Shown here: piece after piece, positions 58,501 to 64,000 of the stretch
Numbering within the stretch: the stretch's first letter is position 1
Layout: each line of letters begins with the position of its first letter
DNA from: Cohnella xylanilytica
Lineage (GTDB): Bacteria; Bacillota; Bacilli; Paenibacillales; Paenibacillaceae
DNA length: 64,000 bases
NCBI RefSeq assembly: GCF_014212175.1
Contig: NZ_JACJVR010000002.1
Coordinates: 62,001-126,000, forward strand
Direction: 5' to 3'
Notes under the pieces: generated by a model
Told to the model about the DNA's origin: nothing
Databases searched by the model: none
Seen by the model: the letters and a program-made list of their open reading frames with translations, nothing else
Translations under genes and position numbers: made by a program

Positions 58501-59394
58501 GGATTCAGATATAATCCCGTTGTAAGCTGCTTGGATCTTTTGCGCCTCGGTCAGTTTTGCCGCTGTCGTCCCGATCGATTTAGCATAGCGATCCTGCATA
58601 ACTGAGAGGTTCGTCGTGATGCCGGCTGCGTCGGTCAGCTCAGAGTTGCCCATTTTTATACCTTGAGCGACTTGATAGATCGCCTCAGCCCAAGATAAAT
58701 GAGACTCACGGTTATAAACTGCGGCGTCCGCCGTCGCAATCATGATATCCCTGGTCTGTTCCAACGTCAGCCCGGCAGTCAAGTATGTCTTGACCGTATT
58801 GGCCATCTCCGTCCGACTGAGCCCCCAACGATCGGCCAGTTCATCGGCAAGTGTAGCCGATTTTTCGACATCAACGTTAAGCGCCTTCGATACCTCTGAT
58901 AGACCAGAGTATGCCATGGAGAGCTTTTGCGCTTCATCGGCGAGTGCCTTGATCGTCGATGTGAGCTTCACAAAACCAGCGCCGGCGCCAATGGTCGCCA
59001 CCACCGAGCCCAGCCCCTCCATCGAGCCGCGAACACCATTAACGGCTTCCTCTGACTTCTCCGCTTCGTTGGCGACTTGCTTCAGCTCGTGCTCAACCTT
59101 TTCGACTTGCTTGCTCTCCACGCCCATTTTCCGGAGCTCCTGGACAATGGACTCGAGGCCTTTCTCCAACCGGCCTAAGTCGATATTCTTCAGCACAGCT
59201 TCGATTTTCTTGAGCTGGTCCGTGTTGGCCCCAATCTTCTCCATGACGCCGCTGAGATCGACAAACGACTTCGACGTCTTGTTTCCTTCTTCTTTGAGAG
59301 CCGAAAGCTCTTTCTTGACCGCTTGAATCTCTTGCTTCATCTGCGACGCTTCGGCCGTCAGGCGGGCCCGGAGTTCGCCAATTTGTATAGACAT
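55591..59394 (-). CDS. Tail tape measure protein (TP901 core family)
   Basis: A 1267-residue tape measure. A long N-terminal coiled coil (MSIQIGELRARLTAEASQMK) leads to the TP901 core with TKTYLTAGLTLEQTRDIMIA-type and SLGESFIPVLQDLMETLTPT-type motifs, seen here as TVKTYLTAGLTLEQTRDIMI and ELGESFIPVLQDLMETL. A hydrophobic pair of helices (AFTGFIAIVGALTVTFNALK, LVLTALGALATGLGAYAF) and an extended K/E/Q coiled coil follow. No lysozyme or peptidase domain is seen. Nearly twice the tailocin tape measure, so the siphophage tail should be much longer. Confidence 0.92.
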   Translation of the reverse strand: MSIQIGELRARLTAEASQMKQEIQAVKKELSALKEEGNKTSKSFVDLSGVMEKIGANTDQLKKIEAVLKNIDLGRLEKGLESIVQELRKMGVESKQVEKVEHELKQVANEAEKSEEAVNGVRGSMEGLGSVVATIGAGAGFVKLTSTIKALADEAQKLSMAYSGLSEVSKALNVDVEKSATLADELADRWGLSRTEMANTVKTYLTAGLTLEQTRDIMIATADAAVYNRESHLSWAEAIYQVAQGIKMGNSELTDAAGITTNLSVMQDRYAKSIGTTAAKLTEAQKIQAAYNGIISESAMFAGNADSAMTGYTGTQATFNQTMQEARVELGESFIPVLQDLMETLTPTIRHFALFADENKEVVAGVGAASVAFTGFIAIVGALTVTFNALKAAMGPWSLVLTALGALATGLGAYAFAAHSASEASKEFAKNQQELNAALATSPANITADQYQKMQKNIEQLNEVLEKRNELEKEYNDRLESAQSGQGSIENTQAMMELADQIRAVDKELKDMDYSNVDEAKASLDKMKEASKGALGALVDLTRSQMQQTVAQVDNVSQMKDLIKQYDELNKKEKLSEQQKAQLAEITKKLKAEYPDLLVQLDEENRWHIKNKEALDAYISGERNRVNAAADAAKRTLEIAKKEANERIRIAQETIDLIDKTEKDAKTAKKPDYVPQELYDSSTKLWGDTFNREKRRLTEQINTDRFNINEATKEIDALTVKDWDQFRAKPASATSGDKGKTKKTKSLAEIQQEDYQRSLKYIQYKRDMNQMTEQQELASLQKLEERYKKNGEIRMDVEVRIKKLKDQMADDEKKRIEEQKKKDEAAAKARYEASTEWITQEERRMTLAGKSEDEITQMKLEAWTRVRNRYEKDSEFYKQADTQVYNLKVSLMKAAEKAQEEAAKQQEQDAKDLLKTTTDAISKAKKAELDALDERRRAIEKFYDDQQEAIDESERQRERGSLLDEIAKYKNATSEAGQKHLQELQEKLRQMDVDDQKRALDKERTQKLEALDRQKEDIESWYDDLEQLIDDYKGNAIKLYQLLEDDRYKAFRATNDKIRTELQALIAEYAKLNGMSVPSAPSSGSSGGGGNSPSPSIPNGTLGSAAASAASSVKTSTIAKMQANSDAWKTASAAERKALEAANEKLGASIGATKNSGTGVWSDASGKPLYHTGGIAGVANFRSEDRLLPDELAAILRIGEPVLTPKQVGSLVTAGAGGGDTIHNYYGPLIEHSGDVLLEDEADIKTYNREQESLARKLYARGGRLDD

Positions 59395-60101
59395 TTACCC
59401 ACCCGCCTTCATTCGCGCAAGAAGCGCTTGATATTGTTCTTCCGCCGATTTCGGCTGCTCCGTCGGTGGTTGCGGCATTCGCGCTTGCAGCCCCTTCATG
59501 ATCGCTTCCCGCGCCTTATCGTCCGAATAGTGGGGGAACGAGGACACTTGGATGTTCTCAATCAGCTCCCACGCACGGTGTTCACCAACGAGGTGTATCA
59601 GCTGCGGAAGGTCGATCCAAGCATATTCGTTCTCGATCTCTCGTTGTGTCTTCCCGAGAGCAACGCAACAGCGCAGGACAAACTCCTCTATTGTTATTCT
59701 TTGGCCTGTTCCACCCGTATGAGAATGCTCTGAACGAACTGCTGAGCCATCGGAGGGATCAGGCCGCTTAAGTTTCCCAAGGCGGCGTTGACGTCGTTCT
59801 TCTCCCATGTAAGTCGGAGGTATTCGGCGCACTCTGCGATGCCTGCATGCTTATCCAGGTAGTCAACAGGAATGTCGCTCAATAGAGATGTCAATTCGTA
59901 AATCTCATCTATCGTCACGTCAGCGGCAGCCACAATGAATACCGCGCGGTCTTGTTCGGGAGTCAGGAAAAGCTTTACGAGGAACTCACCGATCGTTCCA
60001 ATATGGTCGGTCAGCTTCTTGAGACGCGCACGCGTCAATTTAGGAATCTCCACTTGTTTGTTGCCCAATTGGACTCTATCCTTGCGAAAGAAGTTGAACA
60101 C
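59395..60101 (-). CDS. Tail assembly chaperone GT (-1 frameshift fusion)
   Basis: Predicted 235-residue product: 110 residues of the G protein, a -1 shift at GGGAAAC, then 125 residues (LKRPDPSDGSAVRSEHSHTG to the LLARMKAGG end). The heptamer G-GGA-AAC sits in phase with codons TTG GGA AAC at 59772-59778, the same class as lambda GGGAAAG. The -1 frame contains ITIEEFVLRCCVALGKTQRE, a normal T-domain sequence, and has no good start of its own. Chaperones G and GT load the tape measure and tube. Confidence 0.82.
59694..60101 (-). CDS. Tail assembly chaperone G (unshifted)
   Basis: A 135-residue protein (MFNFFRKDRVQLGNKQVEIP, LTDHIGTIGEFLVKLFLTPE, DIPVDYLDKHAGIAECAEYL) in the canonical place between major tail and tape-measure genes. 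It is made by the majority of ribosomes that do not shift at the slippery heptamer. It ends at TAA 59694. An attenuator-like hairpin lies just upstream of the gene. Confidence 0.85.
   Translation of the reverse strand: MFNFFRKDRVQLGNKQVEIPKLTRARLKKLTDHIGTIGEFLVKLFLTPEQDRAVFIVAAADVTIDEIYELTSLLSDIPVDYLDKHAGIAECAEYLRLTWEKNDVNAALGNLSGLIPPMAQQFVQSILIRVEQAKE
59772..59778 (-). promoter_or_regulatory. -1 ribosomal slippery heptamer GGGAAAC
   Basis: On the minus strand G GGA AAC in the correct phase of the G gene. The shifted frame is open to the end of the T domain. Confidence 0.8.
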
Positions 60102-60131
60102 GATAATTCCCCCTATGGTCTTGAAATAGAA

Positions 60132-60159
60132 ACAGAGAGGACCGAACGGCCCCCTCTGT
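60132..60159 (-). terminator. Attenuator-like hairpin after the major tail gene
   Basis: ACAGAGGGGGCC-GTTC-GGTCCTCTCTGT, 12-bp stem with two G-U pairs, followed by TTTC on the minus strand. Lies 15 bp after the major tail stop and before the chaperone gene. The short T-run suggests partial termination. Confidence 0.65.
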
Positions 60160-60173
60160 ATGTGTTTTCCGGC

Positions 60174-60725
60174 TTATGCTGTTGCCGCGATGTCACCCCA
60201 GGTATACAGCAGCCCGTAATGATCCGGATCCGTACTCGGATACGCTGCAGCAGAAATAGCCATTCGCTGATTGTTGTCCAACTGGTAGCCGGCGTTGAGA
60301 TCGAATTTTACTGCGCACGCCTCAATGTAGATGAACCGGTTCGGGTCCATGATACCAAGCGGCTTAATGACAGCACGCTTTCGAGGAAGCTCCTGCCCCG
60401 CCAATCCCGAGACTTCATACTTGACCTTCGTGGGCGTTGTCCCATCAACGATCTTGTCTGTGTTCGGATTAAACTTCACGACCTTCTCGAAGTCCATGTC
60501 CGGCGTCTCAAAGGTGATGGTTCCTGTGATTCCTGTGATGATCGATTTCACAGGCGCCGAGCCGAATTGATCGACGGTCGGTTCAAAATAGGTGGTCGTT
60601 GTCGCGAAATTAATGCCGCCCTGCGTCAGATCAATCGTGACGGCATCCGTTTCCGCTGCACCGGTCGCACTGACGCCCCATACGAAAATGCCAGGGCCGG
60701 CGTAAACCTTGGTTACGTCTCCCAT
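60174..60725 (-). CDS. Major tail (tube) protein
   Basis: A 183-residue tube protein beginning MGDVTKVYAGPGIFVWGVSA, with beta-strand pattern TIDLTQGGINFATTTTYFEP, ITGITGTITFETPDMDFEKV and a C-terminal AISAAAYPSTDPDHYGLLYT. Size and place match siphovirus major tail proteins that stack as hexamers. Start ATG 60725, 3 bp after the tail terminator gene. Confidence 0.85.
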   Translation of the reverse strand: MGDVTKVYAGPGIFVWGVSATGAAETDAVTIDLTQGGINFATTTTYFEPTVDQFGSAPVKSIITGITGTITFETPDMDFEKVVKFNPNTDKIVDGTTPTKVKYEVSGLAGQELPRKRAVIKPLGIMDPNRFIYIEACAVKFDLNAGYQLDNNQRMAISAAAYPSTDPDHYGLLYTWGDIAATA

Positions 60726-60728
60726 TGA

Positions 60729-61133
60729 TTAAGCCTCCTTCGTGTAAAACATAAAGTTGGTCGAGAACATCGGATGGTCCTTGTCGTCCAAGCCAAGAGG
60801 AATCGGTGACGATTGAATCGCGATGCTCGAGAACACATGAGTCTCGCCGACCCCGTAATTCACCCGGCGGTGCAGATGCTTGATGAGCCCCTTCGCAAGC
60901 GCTTCGGTCGCGGCCATATTATCTGGTATCGTCTTGTAGGATTTGCCTTTGACGATAACCTGGAATGTCGGTCGCTCAGTCGGAACATACGCATGTGGCT
61001 CGTACCCACCGGTGCCCATGACGAACAGGCAAGGCAGTTTCGCCTCCGGTAGATCGGCCGGAATGAAATTCGGATCCGGGTAAACGGAGTAGCCGGCCGC
61101 GGTCAGATATTGAATCAACTCGGTCGCCAGCAC
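60729..61133 (-). CDS. Tail terminator protein
   Basis: A 134-residue protein (LATELIQYLTAAGYSVYPDP, LPCLFVMGTGGYEPHAYVPT, TFQVIVKGKSYKTIPDNMAA) in the tail-terminator slot (gpU/DUF3168-like fold). It caps the tube once the tape measure is filled. Start ATG 61133, 1 bp after the gp10-like gene. Confidence 0.78.
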   Translation of the reverse strand: MLATELIQYLTAAGYSVYPDPNFIPADLPEAKLPCLFVMGTGGYEPHAYVPTERPTFQVIVKGKSYKTIPDNMAATEALAKGLIKHLHRRVNYGVGETHVFSSIAIQSSPIPLGLDDKDHPMFSTNFMFYTKEA

Positions 61134-61134
61134 T

Positions 61135-61587
61135 TTACCCCACCCCCAAGACCTTCTTCAACTCCTCGGTGATGAGCTTCTCGTTCATCATTAAGGCGTT
61201 CTCGAGGAACTTCTTACCCGGCATATAGCCGTTGTACGCGCCTTTGCTCAGCGTCTTCTCGCCGGGCCTCAGTTCGACGATGGAACCGTTGGCGGTCTTC
61301 CGGAAACCTTCATGCTGAACGACAGCGTAATGGTCGACTTCTGGGCTTGTCCCGATGTCGATATAGGACATCCCAATGAGCTTTTTCACCTCATCGACAT
61401 TGATTGCTGCTTCCAGGTCGCCGGAATCAACGGGAGCTAGTCGTTTGGCGTCCTGAGCGATCTTCAGAGCAAGTTTCAACAGCACCTCGTCTAGACCTCG
61501 GTCGAGATCGTCGCCGATCTTATCCAGCGCCGCCGTCATCGCCTCGATACCCTCGATCCCGAATCTAAACAGTTTGCGGTCGGCCAT
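61135..61587 (-). CDS. HK97 gp10-like head-tail joining protein
   Basis: A 150-residue HK97 gp10 family protein: KFRFGIEGIEAMTAALDKIG-type start here as RKLFRFGIEGIEAMTAALDK, LKIAQDAKRLAPVDSGDLEA and VDHYAVVQHEGFRKTA, the family signature. It connects head and tail. Start ATG 61587 inside the end of the connector gene (23-bp overlap). Confidence 0.87.
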   Translation of the reverse strand: MADRKLFRFGIEGIEAMTAALDKIGDDLDRGLDEVLLKLALKIAQDAKRLAPVDSGDLEAAINVDEVKKLIGMSYIDIGTSPEVDHYAVVQHEGFRKTANGSIVELRPGEKTLSKGAYNGYMPGKKFLENALMMNEKLITEELKKVLGVG

Positions 61588-61897
61588 ACACGACGACCTC
61601 CTTCACGTCATCGGTCCCGAGGTACTTTCGCACCTCGATATGGGCGACACCACAACGGACTATAATGCCAAGGGCGTTGACGTACTCGAAATAGTCATCG
61701 AAGTTAACCGCGTTGACGCCTTCGAGGTAGATCGTATATGCGATCTGCACTTCCTTACCCTTGGCATTTTTGATTAGACGTTGCTCTTCAACGACCTTGG
61801 CGCTCTTGTCGATTGAAATAGGCGGCAACGGCCGACCCCAGTCATCCTTTTCGGAGTGATAATGCGTCACCTTTGCTGGGTACCCGAAGAGACTCAT
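61565..61897 (-). CDS. Head-tail adaptor / closure protein
   Basis: A 110-residue protein (MSLFGYPAKVTHYHSEKDDW, VNAVNFDDYFEYVNALGIIV, YLGTDDVKEVVVYGRPQTV) with the short beta-barrel pattern of SPP1 gp16-type closure proteins. Start 61897 overlaps the upstream connector stop by 4 bp, and its end overlaps the gp10-like gene. Confidence 0.72.
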   Translation of the reverse strand: MSLFGYPAKVTHYHSEKDDWGRPLPPISIDKSAKVVEEQRLIKNAKGKEVQIAYTIYLEGVNAVNFDDYFEYVNALGIIVRCGVAHIEVRKYLGTDDVKEVVVYGRPQTV

Positions 61898-62280
61898 ACC
61901 AATGCACCACCGTACTGCTGCTGAGCGGCTTCCACGGCCTTTTGCTTGGCGACTTCTTCCGCAGTTGCGCCAAGAAGTTCCCGCACGTCAGGTGCGACGC
62001 TATCCCTTTCTCCGTCTTTGTAGGAGATCGACTCGCCGTTGTCCCCGATCGACTTGACGTTGTGCTTGAGATACTTCAACGCCGGATCGACGCCCTGAAG
62101 CTCCCATACAGCCTGATAGGCGACAAGGGAGACTACAAGGTCAGTCGAAGGATACCAACGGGCCAAATTGCGCTCAGCCTGGACGATCGCGACCGTCTGC
62201 TTATGTTCGCTCGCCCGATCCCATGCGTAGGTATCAAGCATATTGGCAGCAATCCAGTCCGCTACTTCTTGGCGGTCCAT
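61894..62280 (-). CDS. Head-tail connector protein (gp6-like)
   Basis: A 128-residue helical protein (MDRQEVADWIAANMLDTYAW, LARWYPSTDLVVSLVAYQAV, VWELQGVDPALKYLKHNVK) in the position of HK97 gp6/SPP1 gp15-type adaptors that bind under the portal. Start ATG 62280, 10 bp after the preceding gene. Confidence 0.72.
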   Translation of the reverse strand: MDRQEVADWIAANMLDTYAWDRASEHKQTVAIVQAERNLARWYPSTDLVVSLVAYQAVWELQGVDPALKYLKHNVKSIGDNGESISYKDGERDSVAPDVRELLGATAEEVAKQKAVEAAQQQYGGALV

Positions 62281-62290
62281 GATCGATCAC

Positions 62291-62605
62291 CTACTTTTGC
62301 TCGACAGCAGCAATCTCGGCCTTGAGAGTCTCGGCGCCCTTCTCGTCGGCGCCTTCGATGCCGAGTTCGGTCGCCTTCTTGCGGAGCGCCTTGAGTTCCT
62401 TCTCCGCCTTAGCCGCGGCCTTCGCAGCTGCTGCTGCTTGCTCCTCGGCTTCCTTCTCGGCTGCCGTCTTCTCGGTCTCGACCCCGAGTCCCTTAGCGAT
62501 CAGCTCCGCACCGAGTTTTTCGCCGACTTCGACCTCAGCGCCGGGGCCCTTCCACGATCCGTTGACCTTGGTCACTGCCGTGATCTTAACCTTCACTACA
62601 CTCAC
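62291..62605 (-). CDS. Small charged head-region protein
   Basis: A 104-residue protein with a short beta part (VVKVKITAVTKVNGSWKGPG, then EVGEKLGAELIAKGLG), a long Glu/Ala/Lys helix and a C-terminal KALRKKATELGIEGADEKGA segment like a SAP/Rho-N helix-extended-loop-helix. Such proteins occur between capsid and connector genes in Bacillota phages; role unknown. Start 62605. Confidence 0.7.
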   Translation of the reverse strand: MSVVKVKITAVTKVNGSWKGPGAEVEVGEKLGAELIAKGLGVETEKTAAEKEAEEQAAAAAKAAAKAEKELKALRKKATELGIEGADEKGAETLKAEIAAVEQK

Positions 62606-62620
62606 CCTCTCGTAATGGGA

Positions 62621-62641
62621 AAGGACGCCCGAAGGCGCCCT
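62621..62641 (-). terminator. Attenuator-like hairpin after the major capsid gene
   Basis: AGGGCGCC-TTCG-GGCGTCCT, 8-bp stem with one G-U and a UUCG loop, followed by TTTCCC on the minus strand, 10 bp past the major capsid stop. Probably lowers readthrough into the connector genes. Confidence 0.6.
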
Positions 62642-62651
62642 CTCTTGTGGA

Positions 62652-63791
62652 TTAGATAACCGTCGCCGACATTACCGAGTCCGCATACGGGAACACCGGG
62701 AACGCCAGGTTGACGCCCACCGTGCGCACGCGCAGCGGATGCCGACTGGTGACGTCGCGGAAGACAAAGATACCATTGTCGCCGGAACCGACACCGTCGT
62801 AGCCGCCCATCAGTTCTTCCGTGGTCGTTGCCCACAGGTAGTTGCCGAGCGGATCGGCCGGCAGCATGACAAAGCGATCAGCTGGAGCCATGCGAACCGT
62901 CGTGAATGCCAGTTTTCCGTTTGTGAGCGCATCGTTCTCAACGCGGGCCTGCGTGTCATACGCGGCGATACGCGGCAGCCCGAGGGAATCGGTGACCGAA
63001 TCCAGTTGAGCCATGGTAAGCTGCGGCGGGTTGGCGCTGCCCGACGGATCGCCGTGATATGCAATCCGAACGGACTTGTTGCGCAGCAGCAGCGAGATAA
63101 TCGCCTGCGCCGTAAATGCCCGGGTCAGACGCACGCCACGATCGGCCTGAAACTGGAACCATGTCTGCATGTCCTCGAGAGGACGAGAGTTTTCCGTGTC
63201 GCTCCAGCGATCCGTTCCGGTCAGCACCGGCTTCTGATCGTTCGTGAAGCCGTAGTCGACAAAGAGTTTGACATCGCCCTCGGCATAGGACACGGTGCCC
63301 GTAGCAGTGGCCTGCATCGCGACCCACTCCCGCCGAGCGCGGATGGAGTCGACTGCGTATTTGGCATCGTCGAGTTGGTCCCGAATGATTTGCTGGATTT
63401 CCTGCTTTCGGAGGCCAAGATTCTGGCCGGCGATCAGCAACAGGCGGATGAGCTTCTCATCCATCCAGCGGCCGCGCTGAATCTTCGGGATTTCTACCCG
63501 ATCGCCCTTCGTGCCTTCGCGGGAACCATACCGCGTCTCGGTGCCGAGATCGGCGATCTGCGCCATGACCGGCAGGCGGGACGAGGCTTTGATCACGTCG
63601 ACCGTCAGCTCGTCCGTTTGGCGTGCCGGGAACAAGATGTTTTGCCAGTAATCGTTCGGGACGGTGAGGTTCGACGCATACGTCAGGAGTTCTTCTCCCG
63701 ACAACGCTTGTTCCAGCATACTGATCTCTTCCGGATCTCCGGCGGCGAACGTTTGAAGGTTCATCTTGAACCGGAATTTGCTCGTGCTCAT
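62652..63791 (-). CDS. Major capsid protein (lambda gpE family)
   Basis: A 379-residue capsid protein of the phage major capsid E family: LPVMAQIADLGTETRYGSRE, ENSRPLEDMQTWFQFQADRG, FTAQAIISLLLRNKSVRIAY, and C-terminal RMAPADRFVMLPADPLGNYL, TRHPLRVRTVGV-type end. The first ~35 residues (FKMNLQTFAAGDPEEISMLE) may form a short scaffold-like delta region. Start ATG 63791. Confidence 0.9.
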   Translation of the reverse strand: MSTSKFRFKMNLQTFAAGDPEEISMLEQALSGEELLTYASNLTVPNDYWQNILFPARQTDELTVDVIKASSRLPVMAQIADLGTETRYGSREGTKGDRVEIPKIQRGRWMDEKLIRLLLIAGQNLGLRKQEIQQIIRDQLDDAKYAVDSIRARREWVAMQATATGTVSYAEGDVKLFVDYGFTNDQKPVLTGTDRWSDTENSRPLEDMQTWFQFQADRGVRLTRAFTAQAIISLLLRNKSVRIAYHGDPSGSANPPQLTMAQLDSVTDSLGLPRIAAYDTQARVENDALTNGKLAFTTVRMAPADRFVMLPADPLGNYLWATTTEELMGGYDGVGSGDNGIFVFRDVTSRHPLRVRTVGVNLAFPVFPYADSVMSATVI

Positions 63792-63818
63792 CTTGTTATC
63801 AACCCTTTCTAGAGTAAC

Positions 63819-64000
63819 TTAGGCGAACGTGATGTTCGGCATCTTGCCTTTGAGTGCCGCGTCAACAGTGACAGGGATGCGCGTCGAGATGACTTTCGCG
63901 ACCTCGAAGCCGCCGACGACAGCATCACCGTCTTTGACGTTGACGGTCCGTTTGAGAATAACCGTCGGGTTTTGGCTGCCGTCGGTGCCCGCCGCATTAT
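63819..64000 (-). CDS. Head decoration protein (cut by window end)
   Basis: The last 59 codons of a gene continuing past 64000: NAAGTDGSQNPTVILKRTVN, then VKDGDAVVGGFEVAKVISTR and IPVTVDAALKGKMPNITFA. A repeated short beta pattern directly upstream of the major capsid gene is typical of decoration or head-stabilisation proteins (gpD type). The real frame is the one ending at TAA 63819; an overlapping frame is a shadow. Confidence 0.65.
   Translation of the reverse strand, partial: NAAGTDGSQNPTVILKRTVNVKDGDAVVGGFEVAKVISTRIPVTVDAALKGKMPNITFA

Larger units (their letters stand above)
41386..64000. mobile_element. Siphovirus-type prophage (left part, from att to capsid)
   Basis: Left end at a partial tRNA-Thr. 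Accessory genes, then a lysis cassette, then Tal, Dit, tape measure, G/GT chaperones, major tail, terminator, HK97-gp10, connector proteins, gpE-type major capsid and a decoration protein run continuously on the minus strand. Protease/portal, terminase, replication and integrase genes must lie beyond 64 kb with the intact tRNA. Confidence 0.85.

Noticed and set aside
60589-60610. Another copy of the ATAGGTGG late-promoter word
   Set aside because: Only the short ATAGGTGG part matches; it lies within the major tail coding sequence and lacks the rest of the motif.
63809-63997. 62-residue minus-strand frame at the window end
   Set aside because: A Ser/Arg-rich shadow; the adjacent frame ending at 63819 reads as a decoration protein.

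Overview
The window is about 58-60% GC and looks like a chromosome segment of a spore-forming, SLH-layer Bacillota of the Paenibacillaceae (Paenibacillus or Cohnella type). The reasons are the SLH-anchored surface protein, the zinc-ribbon MscL, the MHYT/PAS histidine kinase, the PBSX-type tail genes and the UvrX/YolD pair. Genus is inference only; no rRNA is present.

Layout. (1) 1-16.8 kb is chromosomal. It holds the 3' part of a large repetitive SLH surface protein, then a three-gene membrane-lipid operon (GT28 lipid glycosyltransferase, MFS protein, VTT-domain protein) resembling the ypfP-ltaA glycolipid-anchor pair. Small proteins follow, then an aromatic-acid-exporter-like protein coupled to an AlkC-like DNA glycosylase, a lipid kinase, a histidine kinase, MscL, a Nudix hydrolase, a tyrosinase-like protein and an AI-2E family permease. 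(2) 16.9-35.2 kb, all on the minus strand, is a complete PBSX-like contractile tail and lysis locus with no capsid, portal or terminase genes: a probable R-type tailocin. It runs from a tail-completion protein through sheath, tube, frameshifted chaperone, short repetitive tape measure and baseplate to two paralogous fibres, then XhlA, holin and a two-domain endolysin. (3) 35.3-37.2 kb carries YkgJ-type, MerR and two SRPBCC genes. (4) 37.3-39.2 kb is the likely tailocin switch: an Xpf-like sigma factor, a divergent Xre-type repressor with three matching operators, and an ImmA/IrrE-type protease whose promoter carries a LexA-like box. Two nearly identical 34-bp sequences upstream of the tail and lysis operons are candidate Xpf-dependent late promoters. 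(5) 39.3-41.4 kb is ordinary chromosome plus intergenic repeats. (6) From a 52-nt 3' fragment of tRNA-Thr(CGT) at 41.39 kb to the window end is a siphovirus-type prophage, cut off in its head module. Its att-proximal accessory region has a double-LexA-box uvrX operon, secreted proteins, an SPbeta-type ATP-dependent DNA ligase and a Panacea-domain toxin-antitoxin-like pair. Lysis, tail and head genes follow to the major capsid and a cut decoration protein.

How the parts fit. DNA damage would induce the UvrX operon through LexA, and may raise ImmA. ImmA would remove the Xre repressor, Xpf would be made, and Xpf would switch on the tail and lysis operons together. Both tail systems use a canonical -1 slippery heptamer in the tail-chaperone gene (AAAAAAC and GGGAAAC). 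They also share closely similar holin and XhlA genes, which suggests exchange between the resident tailocin and the prophage. The least expected details are an apparent ATA-type start for xkdP, a decayed xkdU 3' end between the two fibre genes showing tandem duplication, a late-promoter-like site upstream of the Panacea module, and wobble-paired hairpins placed just after the major capsid and major tail genes.
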